Positions 43,074 through 52,517 of a DNA stretch of 64,000 nucleotides are shown here, piece by piece. This stretch comes from Gemmatimonadota bacterium. Its GTDB lineage: Bacteria; Gemmatimonadota; Gemmatimonadetes; Gemmatimonadales; GWC2-71-9. Both the position numbers and the translations under genes were made by a program. The stretch's first letter is position 1. Each line of letters opens with the position of its first letter. The stretch lies in assembly GCA_016720805.1 (NCBI GenBank), contig JADKJZ010000006.1:62001-126000 (forward strand), read 5' to 3'. A model generated the notes under the pieces. It searched no databases and was not told where the DNA came from. It saw nothing but the letters and a program-made list of their open reading frames with translations.

Positions 43074-44914
43074 AAGTGCCGGCGTTCGCGCTCGTCCTCG
43101 CGGCCACCGTCGTCGTCGCATCGCCCCCGATGGCCGACGAGGTGCCGCGAGTGGTCGCCAACGACAATCGCGTCCCGGGCGGCAACCTGGTCCGCGACAC
43201 GCTGCACATCGCGCTGGTGCTGCAGCGTGCCGAGTGGTATCCGGAGGCGGAGAACGGCCCGCACGTGACGGTCGAAGCGTTCGGAGAGGCGGGCAAGGCA
43301 CCGAGGATCCCTGCGCCACTCATCCGGGTGCGCGAAGGGACCGTGATTCGGGCCACAGTGCGGAACGCGTTGCCCGATTCGACCGCTTCCCTGATCGGGC
43401 TCGGCACGCACCCCGTTGCGACGACCGACACCGTGAAGGTGAAGCCGGGTGACTCCACCGTGGTCACCTTCCTGGCTGGTGCGCCGGGGACCTATCTCTA
43501 CCGCGCCGTGATCGGCAACGACCCCGACACGCGCGAGGCGGAGCATGAGACCGCGGGCGGCGCCCTGGTCGTGGACCCGGTCGGGGGCTCGCCCCCCGAC
43601 CGGATCTTCGTGATGAACATCACCTTTCAGGAGATCGACAGCACGCGGGTGAAGGAGGCGCTGGCGATCAACGGCAAGTCGTGGCCCCACACCGAGCGAC
43701 TGACAATGTCGGTGGGCGACTCACTGCGGTGGCGCGTGGTCAACGGCACGTCCCGCGGGCACCCGATGCACATGCACGGCTTCTATTTCCGGACGACGGC
43801 CATCGGCACCGGTCTGGCCAGTACGGCGATTCCGTCCGATCAGCAGGCGCTTGAAGTGACCGACTCCTACCGCAAGTGGAGCACCCGCGACGTCGTCTGG
43901 TCGCCGGACCGGGCGGGCAACTGGCTCTTCCATTGCCACATCACCTTTCACGTCGTTCCGGAGGCGCGCCTCGATTACGGTCCCACCGACGAACATCAGA
44001 CGCACTCCACCGATCCGATGGCGCACATGGCGGGACTCGTGCTCGGGATGACCGTCGCCCCGAGTCGCGCGACGCCACCGGCCCCGACCCGCGTGCGCAA
44101 GCTGGCACTCTACGTCGATCAGGGCGGCCCGCGCGGTCGCGCCCCGTCGACCTTCAGCTACATCCTGAAGAACGGCCCCAAGGCACCGGCCGCGGACTCG
44201 ATGCAGCGGATCGGCTCGACGCTCTTCCTGACCAGGGGAGAACGCTCCGACATCACGGTCCACAATCGCTCGAAGCAGGCGGGCGGCATCCACTGGCACG
44301 GGATCGAGCTGGAGAGCTGGTCCGACGGCGTGGTCGGATGGAGCAGCAAGGGCGCCGCGATGGCCCCGCCGATCGTGCCGGGTGGCACCTTCACCGCGCA
44401 CTTGCTGACGCCGCGGGCTGGCACGTTCATGTACCACACCCACATGAACGATGTCGAGCAGGTCACCGGCGGCGCCGTCGGCGCGATCGTCGTCCTCGAG
44501 CCGGGGCAGCGTTTCGACCCGAGCCGCGACCACATCTTCCTCGCGCACTGGAACGGGGTCGACTACGACTCCAACGATCTGCCGAACCTGCTCATCAACG
44601 GCGACTCGCTTTCCGATACGCCCCGGACGCTGGCGCTCGGCGTGACCCACCGCATCCGGATCATCAACATCGGACCGGCGGGGATCGTCCAGTTCACGAT
44701 GCGCCAGGACACCACCACCAGCAGTTGGCGCGCGCTCGCGAAGGACGGCGCCGACCTGCCGGTCGTGAGGCGCACGGCGCGGCCAGCGCTGGTGCGAGTC
44801 GATGCCGGCGAGACCTACGACTTCGAGTTCACCCCGACCGTCGCCGGCCGCTACAGCCTCGAAGCGGCATTCAAGCCGCCGGCGCGGTGGCGACAGCAGT
44901 TCATCGTGCGCTGA
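43070..44914 (+). CDS. Multicopper oxidase with T1-site motifs preceding the HWHG motifs
   Basis: 614 aa from ATG 43070, with an N-terminal signal (VLAATVVVASPPMA). Copper motifs: HPMHMHG (231-237), HCHITFH (288-294, T1 Cys C289), then HWHG (408-411) and HTH (456-458). In standard three-domain oxidases the HWHG/HxH pair comes first and the HPxHxHG/HCH pair last; here the order is reversed. The usual axial Met after HCHxxxH is not present (HVVPEA). All eight-to-ten histidine ligands for a T1 site and trinuclear cluster appear available. Substrate unknown. Confidence 0.85.
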   Translation: MKVPAFALVLAATVVVASPPMADEVPRVVANDNRVPGGNLVRDTLHIALVLQRAEWYPEAENGPHVTVEAFGEAGKAPRIPAPLIRVREGTVIRATVRNALPDSTASLIGLGTHPVATTDTVKVKPGDSTVVTFLAGAPGTYLYRAVIGNDPDTREAEHETAGGALVVDPVGGSPPDRIFVMNITFQEIDSTRVKEALAINGKSWPHTERLTMSVGDSLRWRVVNGTSRGHPMHMHGFYFRTTAIGTGLASTAIPSDQQALEVTDSYRKWSTRDVVWSPDRAGNWLFHCHITFHVVPEARLDYGPTDEHQTHSTDPMAHMAGLVLGMTVAPSRATPPAPTRVRKLALYVDQGGPRGRAPSTFSYILKNGPKAPAADSMQRIGSTLFLTRGERSDITVHNRSKQAGGIHWHGIELESWSDGVVGWSSKGAAMAPPIVPGGTFTAHLLTPRAGTFMYHTHMNDVEQVTGGAVGAIVVLEPGQRFDPSRDHIFLAHWNGVDYDSNDLPNLLINGDSLSDTPRTLALGVTHRIRIINIGPAGIVQFTMRQDTTTSSWRALAKDGADLPVVRRTARPALVRVDAGETYDFEFTPTVAGRYSLEAAFKPPARWRQQFIVR

Positions 44915-44984
44915 ACGTGGCCGGTCTGTCGGGTCGGGGGTAGCTTTCGGAGATCTCCTCTCCTCCCCGATCCGAGGCCGCACC

Positions 44985-47900
44985 ATGCTGCATCCCGTCA
45001 CCCGAGCAGGCCTCGCCCTGCTTGCCATGCTCCCCGCCAGCCTCGTCGCCCAGACTGGTCCCTCCGCAGCGGCCGCGGTCAACCCGGCGCTCCTCGAGGG
45101 CCTCCGCTACCGATTGGTGGGCCCCTCGCGTGGCGGCCGCGTCACCGCCGTGACCGGCGTGGCGTCGGAACCGCGCACCTTCTACATGGGCGTGGCGAGC
45201 GGCGGCGTCTTCAAGACGACGGATGGCGGCGAGCGCTGGGTTCCGGTCACCGACGGCCAGGTGCCGGTCGGCTCCACCGGCGCGATCGAGGTCGCGCCGA
45301 GCGACCCGAAAGTCGTCTATGTCGGCACCGGCTCCGATGGGCTGCGCAGCAATGTCTCCACCGGTCGCGGCGTCTACCGCTCCGGCGACGCGGGGGCCAC
45401 CTGGCAATTCGCCGGGCTGTATGACGTCGGGCAAATCGGTGGCGTGCGCGTCCACCCGCGCGACCCGAATACGCTCTGGGTTGCTGCCAATGGTGATGCC
45501 TTCAAGCCCTCGCCGAATCGCGGCATCTTCAAGAGCACCGACGGCGGGAAGAACTGGAAGCGCAGCCTCTTCCTCACTGATTCGAGCGGTGCGATGGACG
45601 TCGAGCTGCAGCCGGGGAATCCGGACGTGGTCTACGCCTGGCTCTCGCGCATCGAGCGGAAGCCGTGGACCATCATCTCCGGCGCGCGCGAAGGCGGCTT
45701 CTATCGCAGCACCGATGGCGGCACCACCTGGACCCACATCACCGCCGGATTGCCCAGCGACCTGATCGGCAAGGGGAACCTCGCCGTGACCGCCGCGAAC
45801 CCGAAGCGCATCTATGCGCTGATCGAGGCCAAGCCGGGCGGCGGACTCTACCGCTCCGACGACGCCGGCCTCACCTGGTCGCCGATGAACGCCAATGCCG
45901 GCCTCGTGCAGCGCCCGTTCTACTACACCACCCTCGGCGCCGATCCGACCAATGCGGACATCGTCTACGCCGGCGCGGAGAGCTTCTACAAGTCGGTCGA
46001 CGGCGGCAAGACGCTGACCACGATGCGCACGCCGCACGGCGACAACCACGACATCTGGATCAACCCGACCAGCGGGCAGACGATGATCCAGTCGAACGAC
46101 GGCGGCGCCAACGTCTCGTTCGATGGCGGGCGCACCTGGTCGACGCAGCTCAACCAGCCGACCGCCGAGATCTACGGCGTCTGGATGGACAACGCCTTCC
46201 CGTACAACCTCTACGGTGCGCAGCAGGACAACAGCACGCTGCGGCTCTCGTCGCAGTCGGTCCCGGGCCCGCGCGAGGAACTCGGCAACATGCCGGGGTG
46301 CGAGACCGGCCCGATCATTCCGCATCCGGCCGACCCGAACATCGTCTACGGCTCGTGCAAGGGGCAGTACGCCGTGATGGACCTGCGCACGGGGCAGTCG
46401 AAGAACTACTGGATCGGCGGGCAGTCGCTCTACGGCAACCCCGCGTCAGACCTGATCTGGCGGATGCAGCGCGTCTCGCCGATGGCGCTGTCGCCACACG
46501 ATCCGTCGGTGCTCTACTACGGCTCGCAGTATCTGCACCGCACCCGCGACCTCGGCGTGACGTGGGAGACGCTCTCCCCCGACCTCACCGCGAAGCCGGC
46601 CTGCTGCCAGGGCGCGAGCGGCGAGCCGATCACGCGCGACGTGACGGGCGAGGAGTTCTACAGTACGCTCTACGCGATCACCGAGTCGCCGATCGAACGC
46701 GGCGTGATCTGGACCGGCGCCAACGATGGCCCGATTCACGTGACGCGGGACAATGGAAAGACGTGGACCAACGTGACGCCGAAGGATCTCCCGACCGGCG
46801 GCCGCGTGCAGTGGATCGAGGCCTCGCCGACGCGCCCTGGCGTCGCGTATGCCGCGGTCTACCGCTACCTGCTCGGCGACTACGCGCCGTACTTCTACCG
46901 CACTGCCAACTACGGCCGCAGCTGGACGAAGATCGTCACCGGCATCCCTGGCGACGAACCGACGCGCGTCGTGCGCGCGGACCCGGATCGCGCCGGGACT
47001 CCTCTACGGCGGCACCGAATTCGGGATGTACGTCTCGTTCGATGACGGCGATCACTGGCAATCGCTGCAGCTCAACCTGCCGAACGTTCCGATCAACGAC
47101 ATCAAGGTCTACCGCAAGGACCTGATCGTGGCGACCCAGGGCCGCGCCATGTGGATCCTCGACAACCTCGCGTCGCTGCAGCAGCTCCGGCCGACGACCT
47201 CGCTCGATTCAGTCGTCCTCTTCACGCCGCGCGATGGCTACAAGACGCGCACCAACGCCGAGGTCCTCGGACCGATGATCGAGTACCGGCTGCCGAAGGC
47301 CGGCAGCGTCGTCCAGATCCAGATCCTCGACTCCGCCGGCACCGTGGTGAACACCTATGCCAGCGTGTGGCCGGCCGGTGGCGCGCCGGCAGCCGCGCCG
47401 CGACCGGCAGCCGCCCCCGCCGACCCGGACGACCCGGACGCCGCCATGATGGCGGGCCGCGGTGGTCGAGGCGGTGGCGGGGCGGCCAGCCGGCCGACCA
47501 CCAACGCCGGCATGAATCGCTTCACCTGGGACGCCCGCACCAGCGACGGCCTCGGCGCCCCTCCGGGACGCTATCAGGTGAAGCTCACAGTCGAGCCGGC
47601 CGTCCGGACCGCGCCTCTTCGGCTGCGGATCGACCCGCGGGTCGCTGCGGGTGGCGTCACCGAGGCCGACCTGGTGGCCCAGTACCGGCACAACAAGATG
47701 ATGCGGGCGATGAACACCGAGGTCACCCAGCTGGTCGGGAAGGTCCGCACCGCCGAGACCCGCCTCAAGGCCGCCGGGCCGGCCGCCGCCGACACCCTCA
47801 AGGCCGTCCAGGGGCTGGCCGCCACCCTGAACACCGAGGCCGTCCGCTACGGGAAGCCGGGGCTCCAGGCCCACATCTCCTACCTCGGCAGCATGACCGG

Positions 47901-48003
47901 GGGCGCCGACCAGAAGGTGGGCCTCGATGCGCTGAATCGCGCCAAGGTGCTCCGTCGGGAGCTGGACGCGGCGGCGGCCACCGCCAAGCGGTGGATTCCG
48001 TGA
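44985..48003 (+). pseudogene. Sortilin/BNR-repeat beta-propeller secreted protein, interrupted by one extra base
   Basis: From ATG 44985, a signal peptide (LALLAMLPASLVAQ) precedes many Asp-box/BNR repeats (KTTDGGERW, RSGDAGATW, KSTDGGKNW, RSTDGGTTW, RSDDAGLTW, SFDGGRTW, RDNGKTW) of a VPS10/sortilin-like propeller. A Gly/Ala-rich linker and a helical C-terminal region follow. An extra A at 46998 breaks the frame between VVRADPDRAG and LLYGGTEFGM; removing it gives 1005 aa without a stop. The family is common in Gemmatimonadota and Bacteroidota; ligand unknown. The fault may be a sequencing error. Confidence 0.85.
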
Positions 48004-48006
48004 CAA

Positions 48007-48161
48007 GGCGATCGGCGATCGGCGACCGGCGAACGGCGAACGGCGAAGAAGCTGTCATCCTGAGCGAAGGAGCCCGTAGGGCTCCGCAGTCGAAGGACCT
48101 CAGTCGGGGGAGAGGTCCTTCGATTGCGCTTCGGCTGCGCCGCCGCTCCGCTCAGGGTGAC
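48007..48161. repeat. Period-7 array plus 108-bp palindromic core at the left edge of the defence island
   Basis: Six heptamers (GGCGATC, GGCGATC, GGCGACC, GGCGAAC, GGCGAAC, GGCGAAG; 48007-48048) start right after the sortilin-like stop codon. The core (48054-48161) runs from GTCATCCTGAGCGAAGG to CCGCTCAGGGTGAC, with inner palindrome AGCCCGTAGGGCT. No inverted array follows on its right; a matching inverted array instead lies at 60404-60431. Confidence 0.85.
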
Positions 48162-48209
48162 ACACACCCCATCACTCCTCATCAAGCGCTGCCGACGGTC
48201 GCGCCCCCG
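48094..48209 (+). repeat. Left copy of the direct repeat bounding the defence island
   Basis: Matches 60258-60366 in the same orientation. The best part, 48117-48163 against 60280-60326, agrees at 45 of 47 bases; the outer parts are weaker but still alignable (for example GCCGACGGTCGCGCCCC against GCCCACGGCCGCGCCCC). It includes the right half of the palindromic core. Confidence 0.7.
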
Positions 48210-48224
48210 GTGGTCCAAGGCACG

Positions 48225-48434
48225 TCAGAGTCCTGGCGAGACCCCGTGGATCGTTTGGAAGATGACCACCTTGTTCCGTTCCGGGCGCTTACTCCGCCGC
48301 ATCCTCGGTTGCGATAGATAGGCGGCGAGATGGAACTGAATCTCTCGCTTCGTCAATTTGCGGTACCCAAGAAACCGGTACCGCATGTTGTGCGCTGGAT
48401 CCCGGACCTCGGTCACCACATCAGGCGCCTGCAT
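48225..48434 (-). CDS. Small hypothetical protein
   Basis: 69 aa. A strong ribosome site (AAAGGGGG) lies 5 bases before ATG 48434. The protein is basic in its middle (QPRMRRSKRPERNK) and I recognise no family. It follows the 78-aa gene with a 26-base gap on the same strand, inside the left edge of the island and divergent from the XRE-ImmA gene. Confidence 0.55.
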   Translation of the reverse strand: MQAPDVVTEVRDPAHNMRYRFLGYRKLTKREIQFHLAAYLSQPRMRRSKRPERNKVVIFQTIHGVSPGL

Positions 48435-48460
48435 ATCGCCCCCTTTGAGTAGAATCGACC

Positions 48461-48697
48461 CTAGCGTCCATTCCGGAGCGCGTTAATCACACCTTCCACC
48501 GAGGTCTGTCCCGTCCGCTCGCGAAGGGTGTCCAGCCGGGCGTCGCTGCGCACCCCCAGATCAACCCCGTACGCTTGCTCGATCGTACCAGCCAGGGTGT
48601 CGCCGCGCTTCTGGCGGAGCTGGCCGTCCCCGTCGTTTCGGGCCCGACAACCGGACATCGAGGGATCATCATTCGGGGGGCATGGCTTGTTGGACAT
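48461..48697 (-). CDS. Small hypothetical protein
   Basis: 78 aa with AAAGGAG about 7 bases upstream of ATG 48697, supporting a real gene. Hydrophilic; contains AGTIEQAYGVDLGVRSDARL and ends RNGR. No family recognised. Its start is 98 bases from the divergent XRE-ImmA gene, in an AT-rich promoter region (48720-48770), so it may be controlled by that regulator. Confidence 0.55.
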   Translation of the reverse strand: MSNKPCPPNDDPSMSGCRARNDGDGQLRQKRGDTLAGTIEQAYGVDLGVRSDARLDTLRERTGQTSVEGVINALRNGR

Positions 48698-48795
48698 CGT
48701 CGACTCCTTTTGTGAATGAAACCACTATTTGCCGATCAAGGTAAGATAGTATTACATTGTTCGCAACCCCAAACACCTGGTCACTAGGATTCCAA

Positions 48796-50043
48796 ATGCC
48801 GATTAGCCCAGAAATCCTCGGACAGCGCCTTCGCTCCGCCAGAGAGGCGGTGGGATTGACTCAGGAGTCGAGCGCCGCCGCCCTAGAGCTATCGCGCCCG
48901 GCGATCTCGGAGCTGGAGGCGGGGCGACGTCGTGTGTCCTCCCTGGAGCTCGCCCGGTTGGCCCAGCTGTATGGACGGGAGGCGACTGAGTTGCTTGCGC
49001 CGGCATTCTCTGAGGCCGACCCGCTCCGAGCACTGTTCCGGGCGCAGCCGTCGCTCGAGCTGAACGATGAGCTCCGTCAAATCCTTCTCGCGTGGCGCCA
49101 CCGGGCGCGGGCCCTCACCGACCTCGAAGCAAAGCTCGAGCTCCCGCGTCGACTCTGCACCGCCGGTCAGTACCCCGGCAACGCGCTGTCGTCCCGTTGG
49201 GATGCGATTCAGCAGGGTGAGCGCCTTGCAGAGGAGGAGCGGGCCCGATTGGGATTGGGCCGCGCCCCAGCACCGGAGCTCCCGATGCTGCTTGAATCGC
49301 AGGGAGTCCGCACTGCTCTCGTACCCCTCCCCGATGACATCTCCGGATTGACGCTGCAGGAACGGGCTCAGGACCTGATGATCCTGGTGAACGCGGGCCA
49401 CGCAACGACGCGACACCGCTTCTCGTTCGCGCATGAGTACGCCCACGTACTGATCGACCGGGAGCGTGGCAGCATCGTGAGTCGCGCGGGCGATCGCGAC
49501 GAGTTGATCGAGATGCGGGCGAACTCCTTCGCTGCCGGATTCCTGATGCCTCCGGACGGCGTGATCGAATTCGTCCGTGAGCTTGGCAAGGGGCGGGGCA
49601 GTCGCGACTCCGCCATGGTGTTTGACGAATCACTGGGGTCGCCCCTCCGGGTCGAAGGGCGCGCCGCCCCAGGAAGTCAGGACCTGCAGACCTATGATGC
49701 CGAGCTTGCGGCCCGGTACTTCGGCGTGAGCAGGATCGCCATGATCTATCGTTTCAAGACGTTGGGTCTCATCAAGCAACCGCATCTTGAGGCGCTCCGT
49801 GCGGCAGAGGAACTACGCTGGCAGGTAGAGATCGAGCAGGAGAAGCAGCAGCCACGGGCCAGCTCCAGCGACCTGACGGCCTTCCAACAGCGATTCAGGA
49901 CGACGGCGCTTGAAGCGTATCGGCGCGAGATCATCTCTCGCGGCAAGCTGGTGGAGCTGGGCCACTTGATCGAACTGCGAGAGGTCGCGATGGCTGCACT
50001 GCTCGCGGACGCGGCATCGATGGACCAGGAAGCGGACAGCTAG
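48796..50043 (+). CDS. XRE-family regulator fused to an ImmA/IrrE metallopeptidase domain
   Basis: 415 aa from ATG 48796; in-frame codons from 48757 lie in the AT-rich promoter region and are rejected. Residues 8-60 are an XRE helix-turn-helix (LRSAREAVGLTQESSAAALELSRPAISELEAG, given here as two runs: LRSAREAVGLTQ and SRPAISELEAG). Around residues 150-260 is the ImmA/IrrE domain with H213-E-Y-A-H217 (FAHEYAHVLID). Such proteins act as protease-regulators or antitoxins. The PIN-domain gene follows after 7 bases, so the pair is probably a toxin-antitoxin module. Confidence 0.88.
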   Translation: MPISPEILGQRLRSAREAVGLTQESSAAALELSRPAISELEAGRRRVSSLELARLAQLYGREATELLAPAFSEADPLRALFRAQPSLELNDELRQILLAWRHRARALTDLEAKLELPRRLCTAGQYPGNALSSRWDAIQQGERLAEEERARLGLGRAPAPELPMLLESQGVRTALVPLPDDISGLTLQERAQDLMILVNAGHATTRHRFSFAHEYAHVLIDRERGSIVSRAGDRDELIEMRANSFAAGFLMPPDGVIEFVRELGKGRGSRDSAMVFDESLGSPLRVEGRAAPGSQDLQTYDAELAARYFGVSRIAMIYRFKTLGLIKQPHLEALRAAEELRWQVEIEQEKQQPRASSSDLTAFQQRFRTTALEAYRREIISRGKLVELGHLIELREVAMAALLADAASMDQEADS

Positions 50044-50050
50044 GCACACG

Positions 50051-50563
50051 ATGTCGGCTCCCTGCGTCACCGTCGTCGTGGCCGACTCCTCGGTTCTGAT
50101 CAATCTGATCGTGACCGGGCGCCTCGCGCTTCTTGGTGGCCTCGATGGCCACCGATTCGTCGTCCCGGACGAGGTCGTGGAAGAACTCACATGGCCAGCG
50201 CACCGGGACGTCCTCGCATTGGCGATCGAGGCTGGTGTCATCGATCGCGTTGCGGTCGACGCGATCAACTCGTCGGAGCTGTTACTCGCGCTCCATGACG
50301 TGATCGGCAGCGGTGAGTTGGCCTGCCTGGCGACAGCCGTCATCAACGGCTGGACTGTCGCATCCGACGAGAAACGCCGCTTCCGGCGGGAAGCTATCGC
50401 GCGACTTGGAGAAGATCGACTGATCGGGACAGTTGAGCTCTACTTGAGGTTCATCGCGGCAGGCTTGCTCACCGCAGACGAGGCCGACGCCGATCTGGCC
50501 GTCCTCGCCACCAATCGGTTCACCGTGAAGTTCGCGTCGTTTCGGGAGCTCAGGGGAGACTAG
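50051..50563 (+). CDS. PIN-domain (DUF3368-like) putative ribonuclease toxin
   Basis: 170 aa. PIN acidic residues are in place: D12 (VVADSSVLINL), E44/E45 (DEVVEELTWP), E89 (GSGELACLA) and D106 (VASDEKRRFRRE). The fold is an Mg2+-dependent RNase found in VapC-type toxins. Only 7 bases after the XRE-ImmA gene; a type II toxin with that protein as antitoxin is the simplest reading. Confidence 0.82.
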   Translation: MSAPCVTVVVADSSVLINLIVTGRLALLGGLDGHRFVVPDEVVEELTWPAHRDVLALAIEAGVIDRVAVDAINSSELLLALHDVIGSGELACLATAVINGWTVASDEKRRFRREAIARLGEDRLIGTVELYLRFIAAGLLTADEADADLAVLATNRFTVKFASFRELRGD

Positions 50564-50613
50564 CGGGCTGCACGAGGTTTATGTCATTCACTAGGGGTCC
50601 AGGGAGAAGTCCT

Positions 50614-50841
50614 ATGGCTCGACGCTATGCAGCCCACATGAACGGCGAGCAGTACCTCGCCAATGCCAGCCCATCGAAGCGCGAGGTCCACGATCTGGAC
50701 AACGAGAAGACTGGCTCGTGGGAATGTCAGATCGACGAAATCATTCGCGCTGGGAATGATCGCCCGTTCACGATGCTCTTGTTGGCCAAGCTTGAAGGAT
50801 ACGACAACTGCGCCTACTGCCTCGGCAATTCCTCCCGCTAG
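50614..50841 (+). CDS. Small CxxC-containing hypothetical protein
   Basis: 75 aa from ATG 50614, preceded by GGGAGAAG. Hydrophilic, with EVHDLDNEKTGSWECQIDEI in the centre and a C-terminal CAYCLG that could bind metal. No family firmly recognised. First gene of a tight operon: 12 bases to the LRAT-like gene and 27 more from there to the SIR2-like gene. Confidence 0.6.
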   Translation: MARRYAAHMNGEQYLANASPSKREVHDLDNEKTGSWECQIDEIIRAGNDRPFTMLLLAKLEGYDNCAYCLGNSSR

Positions 50842-50853
50842 GAGGGTGCTTCA

Positions 50854-51252
50854 ATGCCACATCCAACTCGTGGACTTTTCCTGGCTCGCCGGTACTCAAG
50901 TGAAAAGGGGGTTCATCATTTCGGTATCCTCGACGTTGGCAACCACCTTGGATACGAGGCTGCACGCGAACCCGTGATGATACACATGGTGTCGCCCCAC
51001 GTGCGTGCGGAATGGCTCTCTACGACCGGACACTGGGACATGTTCGAGCCAATTACCGACGTCCCGGGTGCCGTGGCCAGGCTCCAACAGGCACTTGGCC
51101 TTCCTTGCTATGACCTCGTGTTCAACAACTGTGAACATTTTGCGAGGTACGTGGCAACCGGGGTCCGGGAAAGCAGGCAAGTCAAGGAAGTCCTGACGCT
51201 CGCTGGGGTGGTTGGCATCGTGGCATTCGCGATGACGAGGAAGGCAGCGTGA
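50854..51252 (+). CDS. LRAT/NlpC-like (papain-fold) protein with C-terminal hydrophobic segment
   Basis: 132 aa. H21/H22 in GVHHFGILD and C93 in FNNCEHFARYVATG match the His and the N-C-E-H-F active-site block of LRAT-domain proteins. Residues 114-127 form a hydrophobic helix, so the protein may be membrane-attached. LRAT relatives are thiol acyltransferases, phospholipases or deamidase-like proteins. Between the CxxC gene and the SIR2-like gene in one operon; a lipid-acting or protease-like partner of a defence NADase is possible but unproven. Confidence 0.72.
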   Translation: MPHPTRGLFLARRYSSEKGVHHFGILDVGNHLGYEAAREPVMIHMVSPHVRAEWLSTTGHWDMFEPITDVPGAVARLQQALGLPCYDLVFNNCEHFARYVATGVRESRQVKEVLTLAGVVGIVAFAMTRKAA

Positions 51253-51279
51253 GTGCCCTGCCCGAGCACTGCTGAGTCG

Positions 51280-52491
51280 ATGAAAGTCCTCTTTCTTGGT
51301 GCCGGGGCCTCCGTCCCCGGAGGCTACCCACCAGGTGCACGTCTTCTCGATGCGGTCGAGGACTTCTTCGCGAAGGAGGTGACTGACGGAGCATCACGCG
51401 AAGCCTGGGGGCGGTTCACGACCTGGCGAACTGAAGCGGCCGAGAAGGAGGCGACGCGGCTCCTACTCGGAAGCACCAATCCCGAGGTCGTCATTTCGTA
51501 CATGGATTTGGTGGAGCAGGCGGCTGAGTCGGAATACATACGACTCGAGGCAGCGCTACGTGATGGGCTCAACACCCTGAAGAGGACAACCGACCCGACA
51601 GCCCACCAGACGACGTATGAGTGGATACTAGAGGGACAAGAGGCAGGCTACCGCAGTCCTGACCTTGGGGTGGCCCGCAAGGTCCAACGGGCACGGCGGG
51701 ATCTCCGGCTCAGCATCAACGCCTTCCTGGAGTTTTCTCATTTTCGGGATCGCGATCGGTTCCCCTCCGGCCCCGAGTACTTAGCTGCGGTGATGGCAAG
51801 GCTGACGTCACCGAGTGTCGTGATCACGACGAACTACGACACACTCTGCGAACGAACCCTGCTCGCGATGGGATTGTGGGCGCCGAATGACGGATACGGC
51901 TTCGATGTGCCCCTAGTTGGTCAACGAGTCCTCGACGGGGACCACGGTGGGGCAATCCTTCCGACTCCGCCAGCCGCACTGCTTGTACCCTCAGCTATCA
52001 AGGTGTTGAAGCTCCATGGTTCATACGGCTGGATCTCGCGCGACCCAGTAGCTGGCCCGCGAGTGATGGGAGAGAATGATTTTCGGACCGAGCCGCGAAT
52101 ACACCTTTCTGGGGGGCTGCTATACGGATTGCTGCCTCATGAGGGGCCACTTGCGGTACCGCTGTACGATCGTCGCGAGCCCACGGGAGTCCATCCTGGC
52201 GAGCCGACGCTTACTCTACCCACATTCATGAAGCGGGTCGCCGGCCCCGAACTCCAATCGATCTGGGCACAATCGGCTAAGGCCCTCGGCGAGGCAGAGG
52301 CGATTTTGATCGTAGGAGCAAGTCTCCCCGAATCGGACCTCGCGGTGCGTACTCTTTTCAACCCTATCCGGCTGCGGTTGGCCGAGGGGAAAGTTCGGGT
52401 GGTCGTACAGGACCCAAGCAGCGGTGCTGCCGACCGGTGGAAGGAGGTCCTCGGGAACAGCGTTGAGTGGAATCCCACCCCGGTAGGCTGA
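51280..52491 (+). CDS. SIR2-like domain protein
   Basis: 403 aa from ATG 51280 (MKVLFLGAGASVPGG); a GTG at 51253 would add 9 residues. SIR2 hallmarks: GAGAS (residues 7-11), VVITTNYDTLCER with N185, VLKLHGSYGW with catalytic-position H246, and ILIVGASLPESD near the end. SIR2-like proteins in defence islands typically hydrolyse NAD+ upon phage infection. It ends 26 bases from the convergent Ymh-family gene, so it belongs with the two small genes upstream rather than with the RM locus. Confidence 0.82.
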   Translation: MKVLFLGAGASVPGGYPPGARLLDAVEDFFAKEVTDGASREAWGRFTTWRTEAAEKEATRLLLGSTNPEVVISYMDLVEQAAESEYIRLEAALRDGLNTLKRTTDPTAHQTTYEWILEGQEAGYRSPDLGVARKVQRARRDLRLSINAFLEFSHFRDRDRFPSGPEYLAAVMARLTSPSVVITTNYDTLCERTLLAMGLWAPNDGYGFDVPLVGQRVLDGDHGGAILPTPPAALLVPSAIKVLKLHGSYGWISRDPVAGPRVMGENDFRTEPRIHLSGGLLYGLLPHEGPLAVPLYDRREPTGVHPGEPTLTLPTFMKRVAGPELQSIWAQSAKALGEAEAILIVGASLPESDLAVRTLFNPIRLRLAEGKVRVVVQDPSSGAADRWKEVLGNSVEWNPTPVG

Positions 52492-52517
52492 TCGTCGCCG
52501 ATGAGGGGCCGCAGCCG

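Noticed and set aside
48124..48321. Plus-strand small frame after the sortilin-like gene
   Set aside because: It is repeat sequence followed by the antisense of the 69-aa gene; no ribosome site.
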